64,000 nucleotides of DNA from assembly GCA_947172415.1 (NCBI GenBank), contig OX359189.1, positions 9,252,501 to 9,316,500 of the forward strand, given 5' to 3'. Within the stretch, counting starts at the first letter, position 1. Each line of letters opens with the position of its first letter. This DNA comes from Chondrosia reniformis. Taxonomy: Eukaryota > Porifera > Demospongiae > Chondrillida > Chondrillidae. Shown here piece after piece: positions 12,501-23,700 of this stretch. The translations under genes were made by a program, and so were the position numbers. A model generated the notes under the pieces. The model ran no database searches. It was not told where the DNA came from and was given only the letters and a program-made list of their open reading frames with translations.

Positions 12501-15500
12501 ATGGGCTAGGTAGAAGGGGGATGGGCTAGGTAGAAGGGGATGGGCTAGGTAGAAGGGGGAGGGGCTAGGTAGAAGGGGGAGGGGCTAGGTAGAAGGGGGA
12601 GGGGCTAGGTAGAAGGGGGAGGGGCTAGGTAGAAGGGGGATGGGCTAGTTAACAAGGGAGGTGGATATTACTCACAGTTCTGGCTTTATAACATTCCCTG
12701 ACTGATCAATATCATCATTGGCTGAGATTGTGTTTCGGCCATCAGACAGAGGAGCTGTAAAGAGTTGTGCAATCTCTACAGCTGCTGAATTGGACTTATC
12801 TTCCATTTTGGATTTCTTCTTTTTATTGATTCTGTTTTTCTTTTCCTCTTCAGCCATCTTCTCCTCCCTCAGAAGCATGTCAGATCCTGACCTCTCATCA
12901 ACGTTTGCTTCAGATGATCTCAACTTGAATGGTTCTGGATAGATCATAAGAATATTGAAGAGTAAACCATCGAAATTGAAATATCCTGCTTATATAATAT
13001 GATATGGGTTTCTTCTAACTACGTATGCCAAACACTTCTTTCAATCTCTTTTCAGATACAGTCTTTGATTGAACTTTTGTCAAATATTTTCCCATGTGGG
13101 TTTTCTGCAGCAAATTTGTGCTCAAAAGAGATTGAAAGACAACCCCTTCAAAGATGTATTACCACGTCAGTACAAACTTCTCCTGAACCCCTGGACCATG
13201 GGCAGGGCAATGTTTTACATACATATGCACTAATGCCAATGGTACGTACATACTTACGTATGTTCAAAAGCACTTTAACATATCAGAGTTGCAAATATTA
13301 TGACTGTGGGGGTGTGTGGAAATTATGCAATCCCTTTCCATATATGGGCAAAGAGAGTTTCTGGGGAATACTCTACTGTACTTTTCTGTTGTTCTGGAGT
13401 CAATTCTGATTTCTCTGGCATAACGGGCTTCTCCCTGTTCTGAGACATTTTCTTTCTCTCCCTCCATTCTCTCCTGTGCTGTAGCACCCGTTGCATGTGA
13501 AGGACACTTGAGATTGGTTGTCTGTTCTCCTTCACAATTTCAGCCTTCTTTGGTTCTTTTGGCTCAACTGAATGTTGTAACTGAGCACAGGAATAATATA
13601 AATTCTGTAGAGATTCTTATTGTAGGTACAGTTATATTATGAATATTAAAATACGTAATAACATACAGACAGTTCAGCAATTCATTATAGATCAGTTCAT
13701 TTAATACTTTGAAGATGAATATTCTAATTACATATCACAATTATATTTAAAATTAAAGATTATAACCACTCAATACGTATATTACTGAACAACAAGTTGT
13801 GCATAAAATCACTGCATTACATGTACAAACCTGCCGTACACTTAAAATTTTAAAACAAGTTCAGTTCCTGATTGTCACCAATCCCGTCGTTTCACAAAAT
13901 TCAAATTTAAAATTACACTCAATTGAGGAGCTAATAGTGGCTGTTATTGGCTTACTTTGTACTTTGTTCCATGGCCATCGGTCTGATCCACTTTCATTAG
14001 TATACCATCACAATCCTCTGTCAGACAGCCCCTCCCCAACATGTCTCTGTCACTACTGATCACTAAATCTTCCCTTGTCTTCTTCCAACAATCATAGTGC
14101 ATGGACGTGCTACACATTTCTGAGCACTTTAGTGTTACATAGCCTTTTATATCTATACCATGCCATTGGTATAAATAGTAAATAAACACAAACCTGTATA
14201 AATGGTCACCTCAAGTTTGAAAGGTATTCTATTATCACATGACATGGTAACCTAGCAACAAGAGAGCATACCAAGTTCATCAAGGTAAATGTTGGTTGTC
14301 AAGTGTAGACTGGGACAGTGTGTACTCCTGCATATGGCTTCGGGGGCTTTATATGGACCAGAGTACTCACGCAATCTTCTCATGTCATTCTAAATAGTAA
14401 ATTTAGATAATAAAGTTTGGATACTAGCAGCACCCATACATGGAAATGTTATACTGAAGTTTGGATACTAGCAGCATCCATACATGGAAATGTTATACTG
14501 AAGTTTGGATACTAAGCAGCACCCATACATGGAAATGTTATACTGAAGTTTGGATACTAGCAGCACCCATACATGGGCATGTTATACTGAAGTTTGGATA
14601 CTGCAGCCCCATACATGGGCATGTTATACTGAAGTTTGGATACTAAGCAGCACTCATACATGGGCATGTTATACTGAAGTTTGGATACTAAGCAGCACCC
14701 ATACATGGGCATGTTATACTGAAGTTTGGATACTAGCAGCATCCATACATGGGCATGTTATACTGAAGTTTGGATACTAAGCAGCACCCATACATGGGCA
14801 TGTGGACAGCTACAGCAGAGGTGAAAGGTTGTCTGTATGGACTTGCACTTTTACCTCGAGTACAGAAGGCTTCAGTTGATCAATGGGTACATTAGTGCCA
14901 GGCCAGTTCATGGTCACGTAGGACTTCTTATAGATGGTGAGTATGGTCAGCCCTTGATACAGCTCCCGCTCGGCTTCCTTAAATCTACCAGGAATAGATC
15001 AACAGACTGGAGGTAGGCGTGGCAGAGGTTGGGCAGATGTAATGAATATAATAATAAGTGCCTGATGGAGTGGCTGGAGGTGTGGCTAAAGGTACAGCTG
15101 GAAAAGTGCCTGAAGGAGTGGCTGGAGGTGTGGCTAAAGGTACAGCTGAAAAAGTGCCTGAAGGAGTGGCTGGAGGTGTGGCTAAAGGTACAGCTGGAAA
15201 AGTGCCTGAAGGAGTGGCTGGAGGTGTGGCTGGAGGTGTGGCTGGAGGTGTGGCTGGAGGTGTGTCTGTGTACAACATTACCTTTTCAACTTCATAAGAC
15301 ACCTCGCAGTACCAAGAAAAGCACCTGGAAAGGGGCTAAACTTATACTTAATGTTTTTAAAGAGTTGAATGGCCTCATGCAAACAGATTTCTGTTCCAAG
15401 TTCCAGGAGCTCCAGTGCTTGGGCATACCAGATTAGAGCAAGTGATCTCGTGGCATCATTCCCCTTTCCACTCTGCCATTTTCCCTTCAAGTCTGCAATG

Positions 15501-18500
15501 ACCTCCAACGATGACCCATAGGAATCAGCTGCATCTCTATGGTTACCCTCCTGAGCTTGAAGTGAAGCCTGCATTAGTAAGGGTATACTCATATGTACGT
15601 ACAAGTAGGCAATCTTACAGTTATATATATACATATAGGAACAGTACTTAGAGACAAAGAAGAGAAAAGGTTCCATCTACAATATAATACTTGGAATTGT
15701 ACCTTTTTAATCAGTTTATCCACTAGTGACAACTTTTCTTGCTGTCTCTTTGCTTTTCCCTTCTTCTTTGACTTTTCATGCTTCTTCTGTTCTTCTCTCA
15801 GCTCCTTGATTTCCTTCTTTGGCTTGTCTTCCTCCTCCACATCATAACCTCTAATGTAAGCTATGCAAATGAATTAATAAAACGGATAAAGGCTCGGGGG
15901 GGAATGGTTGAGGAGAGTAATGTATTCATAATCATGTTTTTACAATTTGCAAACATGCCAAGGTAAAATATAGAATTGCTGGATAATCAGAACTCCTTCA
16001 CAAGGAGCTCTGGCACAACTGACCAGAACATTCTTCCCACTCCTGATCAATGATAATTCTATCATTCGGAAACTGAGTCTGCAGCTCGTAATGGATGCAC
16101 TCTGCCTTCACCCTATCATCCATACAGTACAGTCCACATGAGAACCTCGAATAACCCTAAAGTGGAATGGACAGAAGGAGGCGACAGTGAGCAGAATGAG
16201 GCGACAGTGAGCAGAATGAGGCGACAGTGAGCAGAATGAGGCGACAGTGAGCAGAACGAGGCGACAGTGAGCAGAACGAGGCGACAGTGAACAGAACGAG
16301 GCGACAGTGAGCAGAACGAGGTGACAGTGAGCAGAATGAGGCGACAGTGAGCAGAACGAGGCGACAGTGAACAGAATGAGGTGACAGTGAGCAGAATGAG
16401 GCGACAGTGAGCAGAACGAGGCGACAGTGAGCAGAATGAGGTGACAGTGAACAGAATGAGGCGACAGTGAGCAGAATGAGGTGACAGTGAGCAGAATGAG
16501 GCGACAGTGAGCAGAACGAGGCGACAGTGAGCAGAACGAGGCGACAGTGAGCAGAACGAGGCGACAGTGAGCAGAACGAGGCGACAGTGAGCAGAACGAG
16601 GTGACAGTGAGCAGAATGAGGCGTCAGTGAGCAGAACGAGGCGACAGTGAACAGAATGAGGTGACAGTGAGCAGAACGAGGCGACAGTGAGCAGAACGAG
16701 GCGACAGTGAACAGAATGAGGTGACAGTGAGCAGAATGAGGCGACAGTGAGCAGAACGAGGCGACAGTGAGCAGAACGAGGTGACAGTGAGCAGAACGAG
16801 GCGACAGTGAACAGAATGAGGTGACAGTGAGCAGAATGAGGTGACAGTGAGCAGAACGAGGCGACAGTGAACAGAATGAGGTGACAGTGAGCAGAATGAG
16901 GCGACAGTGAGCAGAATGAGGCGACAGTGAGCAGAACGAGGCGACAGTGAGCAGAACGAGGTGACAGTGAACAGAACGAGGCGACAGTGAGCAGAATGAG
17001 GCGACAGTGAGCAGAACGAGGTGACAGTGAACAGAACGAGGCGACAGTGAGCAGAACGAGGTGACAGTGAGCAGAACGAGGTGACAGTGAGCAGAACGAG
17101 GTGACAGTGAGCAGAACGAGGTGACAGTGAGACTTACTTCCCATCCATCTGGGTTTAGTACAATATATCTGTAACCATCTGATATAGCAGCTCTAAACCG
17201 ACGTCTTCTCAAATAGCATTTTGCTCTGTCTCCATACGCCTTATAAGAATAAGGGCTGAAGAGGGGAGGGAGAGGGAGGGGAGTAAATGGAACAGGAGAG
17301 AGAAGGGTAGGAAGGGGGAAGGAGTGACAGGGAGGGGAGGGTAGAGTAGTGGTTGGGGAGTTGCAGGGAGGGGAGGGGCAGAGTATTGGTTGGGGAGTTG
17401 CAGGGAGGGGAGGGTAGAGTAGTGGTTGGGGAGTTGCAGGGAGGGGAGGGTAGAGTAGTGGTTGGGAGTTGCAGGGTGGGGAGGGTAGAGTAGTGGTTGG
17501 GGAGTTGCAGGGTGGGGAGGGTAGAGTAGTGGTTGGGGAGTTGCAGGGAGGGGAGGGTAGAGTAGTGGTTGGGGAGTTGCAGGGAGGGGAGGGTAGAGTA
17601 GTGGTTGGGGAGTTGCAGGGTGGGGAGGGTAGAGTAGTGGTTGGGGAGTTGCAGGGAGGGGAGGGTAGAGTAGTGGTTGGGGAGTTGCAGGGAGGGGAAG
17701 GGCAGAGGATTGGCAGGGAGGGGAGGTACAAAAAGTACAATATATTACATACCACAGATTAATAGCCATTGAATAATCTTCAATTGCACCAACAAAGAAC
17801 TCTTCTTTACAATTCTTATGCCCCATTTCTCTACATTTCTCAGCTTCTTTAGAAACGGGCTCTTCTTCCATAATTTCAACATCACTTTCTGATTTCTTTA
17901 CAGCTGAACACGCACATGTAATAGTCAAGTACGTAAAGTAATGATAACGATAAAATGGCTACTACAAAACGACAACCCAACACTGGTCTCACCATCCCCA
18001 CACTGCTACATACGTACACTTAGATAATACATGATATGTACATTAGCTGTTATTGGTTGACTATTCTACGTATTTATACATGAAACTGTGCATATGATCA
18101 CTTACTATATATAATTGCATATATTAGAGCCATGTCAAAGAAGTATTCATTTGGTGGTGAAGTTTTAGAACAAGATGGAGGAACTATGAGTTTGGCCCTA
18201 CAAAAGACAATTCAATAGAACACAGATATAAGAAGATATATAAATACTTCAAGGTACACAAACACAAACACAAACAAACAAACAGATTGTTGTGAGGTTA
18301 CTGACCTTTCTCTAAACCAAGGAAGTTCTCGAGCTGCTGTTACTACATCCTTAACAGTTACACACTACACAGAGGGAGAAGAATGAAGATCAACATGCTG
18401 GTAAATGTTAATCACTACTGTGGACTGAACTAATTACAGCTTGACAGGCAAAACACAAGGAAATGTCCACTCTCAGTTACACTGCAATGCACACATTTCA

Positions 18501-20526
18501 GGAACCTTACAGACACTAGTTGTTAGAATATGATCATCCGTAGCTTAGAATCAGACATAACCAGAACAGTCTTACTGACAATCATACAAGGAATTGGTGC
18601 TGGAATATAAATGTGCGGTTAGAAAATGGCTGACAGCATTCCAGCATAAGTTGCATTCTTGCGAGCAATTCCACCAATAATGAGAAAAGAGAATCCGGAT
18701 TGGATTACATAATTAGTACCAGGTCAAGAGAAACAGAGGTCAGAGGTCAATAAGTAACAAAACACATCCAATTTCACAAAAATGAATATTCAACCTGAAG
18801 GTCCTTATCGGTGTGTATGTGTGTATGTAGTGTTAGACTCACTGGTTGAACAATATCCACAAGCTTGGTAAACAGATATCTCTCTTCATGTGGACAAGTA
18901 TCCTAGCAACAGGAACAAACTGTAGTCTACATGTAGTTCTCTTACCATATCAAAGTGAATCCTCTGACACTTACATACGTATACGTATATCATATTACCA
19001 TTATCCCCTTAGATATGAATACATACGTACACATATATACGCATATATACGCATATATACGTGTATGTACATACAGCCGTTAGTTGGTTAATATTTTTCC
19101 TTCCCCCATTTAGTGCCCTTTACTCTGTATTGGGTACAGCCTATAACAGTTTATAAAACCCTCAAATTAGGAAATTCCCTTCAAAACCACAAAAATGTAC
19201 CCTCCCCTTACTTTTAAAAGAAGACACACCCCTTTAATACCCTCAGTGATGCCCTCTTGTCGCCATAGCAACAGGAAGCCACCCTGACCCCTTTCTAGCA
19301 AAGGAAAATTCGGTACTTTCTCAAACGAGCCAGCGGGTGACCTTTTGATGAACGAATACTCCCCCAACATCCCTAACTATAACAACTACAGCTTCAAAAA
19401 CATACCCCCAACATCCGCTTCAAATATTACTCTGGCGAGGTGGGCCAGTTATGCAATGAATCTTAAAAATCAGATCTAAGTAATCTTTTTAACATCCAAC
19501 AAATTGGATAGCACCTAAAAATAAACACATTGGCACCCCCTAATTAGAGGACTTTACCCACACAAACGCAAACCAAAAGTCACACTTACCAAATAAGGAG
19601 AAGCTACATTGGCTGCCCTCTCAACCGTTTCCACTGCCAACAGCTGCTGGTCTTGTAACTGATCGGTGTTAAACTCACTACACAATCATATATGATGCAC
19701 CATATACTCAATATATAATACAAATTTTAAGAGTTTTCAAAAATAAAGCAAAACTACATGATACAACTTCAAAGGCTTAATTTTGAAAGTAATGGATTGG
19801 TGTTATGGGGTCAATTCCCATTTTTAACAGCTGATTCACACACAATTCACACACTAATTAAAAGCGGTATCTATTGGATAATGGGCCATGTAACCATACA
19901 ACCACTACAAGAGTACAAGGAACACAAGGGCTTTCCTATACATGGTATGGCTTCAGTCCGTTAGGACATTAAATTGTTTTTTGAGCTCACCTTTTACTTG
20001 GGAGGAGTCCCGTTTCAAACAGCCAACCGATCCACTGCAAGAAAGGAAGCACGCTAAATTTCCAAACTTTGGCAATCATGCTAAGGCGCCTACCTTATCT
20101 GATATTGAAAACATTCCAAACAGGAATGGGGAGAGAAGCTGAACTTTAATCTTTCGTGCGGTGACTTTCACGTTTTCGTTCAAATATTCATACAGCCAAT
20201 GTCGAAAAAATGACCTATCATGTTCCTTGTTCAGCACAGTTCCGTTCGAAGCGGGATCTGGGGAGGGAGAGTTTGTCTTGGAAGAACCACGACTGACCTG
20301 ATTAGAGTCGGCCTTCTTCTTGTCTCCATTGGTCTCCGTCTTCTCGTCATCTTTATTATCGTCATCAGAGTACTGTAGGAGGGAGGGGGCGTTAGAGCAG
20401 AGAAACATCTCCTGATAACGCCGAGTCACTAAGACGTACCTCGGAGCTACCAACGCTTTCTAAATCCGGCATTCCATCGTCCTCGCTGTCGCGATCTTCC
20501 ACATGATTCTTTTCAACGGATGACAT
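6571..20526 (-). CDS. TTC3: TTC3-like E3 ubiquitin ligase (N-terminal TPRs, coiled coil, C-terminal RING-H2)
   Basis: Thirty minus-strand exons: 20526-20440, 20372-20094, 20034-19991, 19677-19590, 18902-18843, 18364-18306, 18197-18106, 17903-17753, 17255-17138, 16156-16024, 15848-15703, 15568-15282, 14984-14855, 14389-14272, 14209-13956, 13580-13382, 12934-12676, 12243-12112, 11836-10850, 10783-10715, 10585-10489, 10421-10344, 10280-10211, 10112-10014, 9698-8680, 8616-8482, 8422-7975, 7597-7540, 7352-7123, 6660-6571. They give about 2,004 residues, close to vertebrate TTC3. TPR-like helices lie at about 240-330 (AIEDYSMAINL, then AYGDRAKCYLRRRRFRAAIS) and 430-520. A Cys-rich block follows near 610-680, a long coiled coil at about 1110-1330, two coding tandem repeats (Pro/Cys-rich, then His-Pro-Gln-rich), and a terminal RING-H2 (CVIC, CGHKFH, CIRQW, CPTC). 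TTC3 is a RING ligase; substrate here is unknown. Exon 10421-10344 needs one base fewer to stay in frame. DZIP3 is the nearest alternative name, less likely given the TPRs. Confidence 0.88.
6733..6870 (+). repeat. Dispersed repeat in the last TTC3 intron
   Basis: It shares about 135 bp with 21883-22015 (gaagaaga-rich start, core TTTAGTTCCCCAATAGGCTT and end GCATGTAGGAAAATGGTAT). Weaker copies lie near 31580-31643 and 33990-34070. It is probably one arm of a MITE. Confidence 0.6.
8766..9105 (-). repeat. Coding minisatellite, 18-21 bp unit, His-Pro-Gln repeats
   Basis: About 16 tandem units within the large TTC3 exon encode HPQQQQP/HPQQQPP on the minus strand. Unit lengths are multiples of three, so the frame is kept. 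The plus-strand open frames over this block are shadows. Confidence 0.85.
9199..9694 (-). repeat. Coding minisatellite, 30/15-bp units, PPPCTPQAVI repeats
   Basis: The 30-bp unit and its 15-bp sub-unit (PPPCT or PPPCI) run in frame with the His-Pro-Gln block and with the acceptor at 9698. All unit lengths are multiples of three. The frame contains no ATG until 9197, so a simple ORF scan misses it. Confidence 0.75.
9709..9920. repeat. 23-bp minisatellite, about 9 copies, intronic
   Basis: Near-perfect copies of ggtgagggtgagacatcaca plus tga lie between exons 10112-10014 and 9698-8680 of the TTC3-like gene. The 23-bp unit breaks frame, consistent with an intron. Confidence 0.9.
12301..12650. 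repeat. 20-21-bp minisatellite, about 17 copies, intronic
   Basis: Units of ggtagaagggggatgggcta fill most of the intron between exons 12934-12676 and 12243-12112. Confidence 0.9.
14410..14805. repeat. About 45-bp minisatellite, about 9 copies, intronic
   Basis: Units built on actgaagtttggatactagc and cacccatacatggrmatgtt fill the intron between exons 14984-14855 and 14389-14272. Confidence 0.9.
15058..15265. repeat. 48-bp minisatellite with 12-bp sub-units, intronic
   Basis: Copies of ctggaggtgtggctaaaggt and the following acagctggaaaagtgcctga, ending in a run of the 12-bp ctggaggtgtgg, fill the intron between exons 15568-15282 and 14984-14855. Confidence 0.88.
16161..17130. repeat. 20-bp minisatellite, about 48 copies, intronic
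   Basis: Units of gcgacagtgagcagaacgag occupy practically the whole intron between exons 17255-17138 and 16156-16024. The unit length is not a multiple of three and has no stop on the minus strand, so all frames stay open and create long spurious ORFs. Confidence 0.95.
17330..17715. repeat. About 36-bp G-rich minisatellite, about 10 copies, intronic
   Basis: Units of gggaggggagggtagagtag and tggttggggagttgca fill the intron between exons 17903-17753 and 17255-17138. Runs of G on the plus strand could form G-quadruplexes. Confidence 0.92.
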
Positions 20527-20729
20527 GTTGTAGGTTAAATGACTCCCGAAAATCTATCTATGTAACTGCACTAAAATAGGAGGCGTTTCAGCAGTAAACA
20601 CATTTATTATTGCCACGTGTATAATAATGACTATATATGGCACCGTAGTGGTCGACGGATATATCAAGTAAATGTACATAAAGTAACGCAATAGAAACAT
20701 GTATAATTAATATGTATACAGCTGTTCCA
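20527..20729 (-). promoter_or_regulatory. 203-bp gap between WASHC2 stop and TTC3-like start
   Basis: The two minus-strand genes are separated by only 203 bp. The gap must hold the 3' end of WASHC2 and the 5' region of the ligase. No clear TATA box or other element can be assigned by eye. Confidence 0.4.
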
Positions 20730-23700
20730 TCAATCAAATATACTGGGCGCATTAAAAATATCAACATCGTTCGAAGCTGCCATTTTCTTCTTGACTCCAG
20801 TTTTCTTTCTCTTATTAGTAGTCCCAGTTGTCTTCTTCCTTGGGACTTCTGAACTGGCTTCAAAAGGTAGCTCTAAATAGTGGGAGGGGCAGGTTGTGAG
20901 GGACATAGTGGGAGGGGCATGTTGGGAAGGATATAGTGGGAGGGGCAGGTTGGGAGGGACATAGTGGGAGGGGCAGGTTGGGAGGGACATAGTGGGAGGG
21001 GCAGGTTGGGAGGGGCAGGTTGGGAGGGACATAGTGGGAGGGGCAGGTTGGGAGGGGGACAGGCAAAGACTATAATTTTTAATATATCATTGAAAGCCTG
21101 CAATTAGTGATGATAAGGTAGTACGTAAAATGGCAATTGGTGAAAGTGGTACCTCCGCTTATTGGCTTTCCTGCCGAGTCACCGGTGTCTTTGTTTGTAG
21201 TTTCACTGTCTGCAGCTTTCTTTTGGGCCTTTTCAGCTGAGTTCTTCTTTTTGGTTGCCTTGGTAACCTTACCTGTTGTCTTGGTAGCAGGAATATCTCC
21301 AAATATATCTGGACCATCATCTCCAAAGATGTCAATGTCATTTCTGGGTGTTCCAACTCCTTTCTTTGAAGTCTTCTTTTTAGAGGTGTTTGGCGAAGCT
21401 GTGTTTGTCTACGTAAAGTAAGAGAAACTAACACATGAACGTAGCTGTATGAATTCGATGGTTTGGAAATGTAGGATTTAGGAAGCCTCTGACAAATGCA
21501 GTAAATATCCTTATCTCTTTCAAAATCAAACCACAAGTAATTCAATAGATAATAAATGTGACCACTTGAAAAAACTTTATTGTTTCAATAGCTATAAAAG
21601 TGATACCTGGCTGCAGACACAACAAGAGAATGGTGTCACATTCTTCCCCTCCCCATTTGGGTGGGGCTCCTAATGTGAAGCATTATGATAAGGATTGGCT
21701 AACAAAAAGGCATTAACCACAGGCTGCCCTTCCCCACCTGGGTGGGGTCACAGAAATACCTCAACAAAGCTGTGGGTCATATGTATGCATGCCAAGGATT
21801 CACAGAAGATCAAGATAAAGAAAAAGACAAAGACTCCCAGGATCACTGATGAAGGGTGGAATTCCCAGAAACGGCTGTCTGACCCAGTGGAGAAGAAGAT
21901 GAAAGAAGGGAAAAGAAGGAAGAAAAGACTACTGTATCTTCATCTAAAGCTCTCTTTAGGTTTAGTTCCCCTATAGGCTCTTTTTACAGAATAGGCATAT
22001 AGCATGTAGGAAAATGGTATCTTAGATTTTTCATGAATAATATATTATACGATATTTCCTACATGCTACATCTACTTTAGAGTAAAAGGCCTATAGGGAA
22101 CTAAACCTAGTCTTTAGATGAGGATACAAGAGTTTTCTCCTTCTCCCCCTGAGCCATGTACACAGTGATGTAGAGATCTAGAAAAGTGGCGACTAACGGT
22201 ATTCATTCAATAAGTATAAGTATTTAATCTTGCCTTGCCATCTACTCCCTCCAAGTGTGATTTCTTGTTCTTCTGTGTGGAAGCACTTCTTCCCCTCCTG
22301 GTGGAGACTTCTAAGCTGTTACTAAACACATCATCCTTCATACTTTTTGTCAACGATTTCTCCAAAGAACTTGTAAAAATGTCTTCCTTCCCGCCGTCAG
22401 TGGAGGTGGAAGTGCTCCCCTTCAAACTGGCACGGGTGGGAGGCCGTCTTCGTGGACCAGAGACCCTTCCCTTTGTCAAGTGAGTGAGGGTGCTAGATTT
22501 GGCTGGCTTTGAGAAGGTGACTCCCTTCTCTTCCTGTTGCTCCTTTGAAGGAGAAACTCCTGGGAGAAGAGACTTTGGATCGATGGAGAGCGAGGCCTAA
22601 GAGGCAGAGAATATCATCAACAACTACTAAACAAAGTGACTCAAGGTCAGCTCACTGTTAAACTTTGCTTTCCTGGAGTTTTGGGACTGGATGGAGTCTA
22701 ATTAAAGTGGCAGACAGAGCGCATAATGTGGTAAAGGTCAGAGTCACTGGGAAACATGATGATCATTTGCTAAAACACTAACCAAGTCATTAAATAAGGA
22801 AACAAACATTTTGGCAACCTACAGCTATCTTTATCAGTGAAATAACACCACTTACAAGCAAAGATGGACAGTCATGATTAAGCTAGAGTTTTGGCAAAGC
22901 AATCTATAGTACTATTAACAATATTGTATATATCAAGTTTGTAATATTTCAATATTAAGGACTATTAAACTTGCTTTGGCGGTCTTGGTTGGTGTTTTTG
23001 GGCTCTCTCTTCCAATAAAGAGGTCTCCGGGAGGAGAAAGTGGACTGTTCTTGTCTCTGAAGAGATCTATGTCTCCAAACAGCTTGACAGCTCCAGCTGG
23101 AGGTTTCCTTTTAAGTGACGCTGTTAGAGATTGAGTAAAGAGGTCCTCTTTGTCCTCAGTAGGCGTGGTCTTGTGATCAGAGGGTGTGGTCTTACCCTCA
23201 ACTGATGATTGCTTGCGAAGTGGCTTTGAAGCAACTTTAGGGGATTCCTTAACACTGGCTGTTAGATCACTAAGTAAATCACTTTCAGCTGGTACATTAG
23301 ATTTAGCTGGTTTTGAAGCTACTTTAGGAGGAGGTTCTTTCTTGCTAGCTGACAGATCATTGAACAAGTCGTCATTTTCATCAGTTGGTGTTATGGGTTT
23401 AGCTGGCTTTGAAGCTACTTTAGGAGGTTCTTTCTTGCTAGCTGACAGATCATTGAACAAGTCATCATCTTCATCAGTTGGTGTTATGGGTTCAGCTGGT
23501 TTTGAAGCTACTTTAGGAGGAGGTTCTTTCTTACTGGCTGACAGATCATTGAACAAGTCGTCATCTTCATCAGTTGGTGCTATTGGTTTAGCTGGTTTTG
23601 AAGCTACTTTAGGAGGAGATTCTTTCTTACTGGCTGACAGATCATTGAACAAGTCGTCATCTTCATCAGTTGGTGCTATTGGTTTAGCTGGTTTTGAAGC

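Noticed and set aside
16116-17755. Two very long minus-strand open frames (342 and 532 codons) rich in Ser/His/Cys
   Set aside because: They are produced by the 20-bp and 36-bp intronic minisatellites, which lack stops in every frame; they are flanked by TTC3 exons in a different, TPR-encoding frame.
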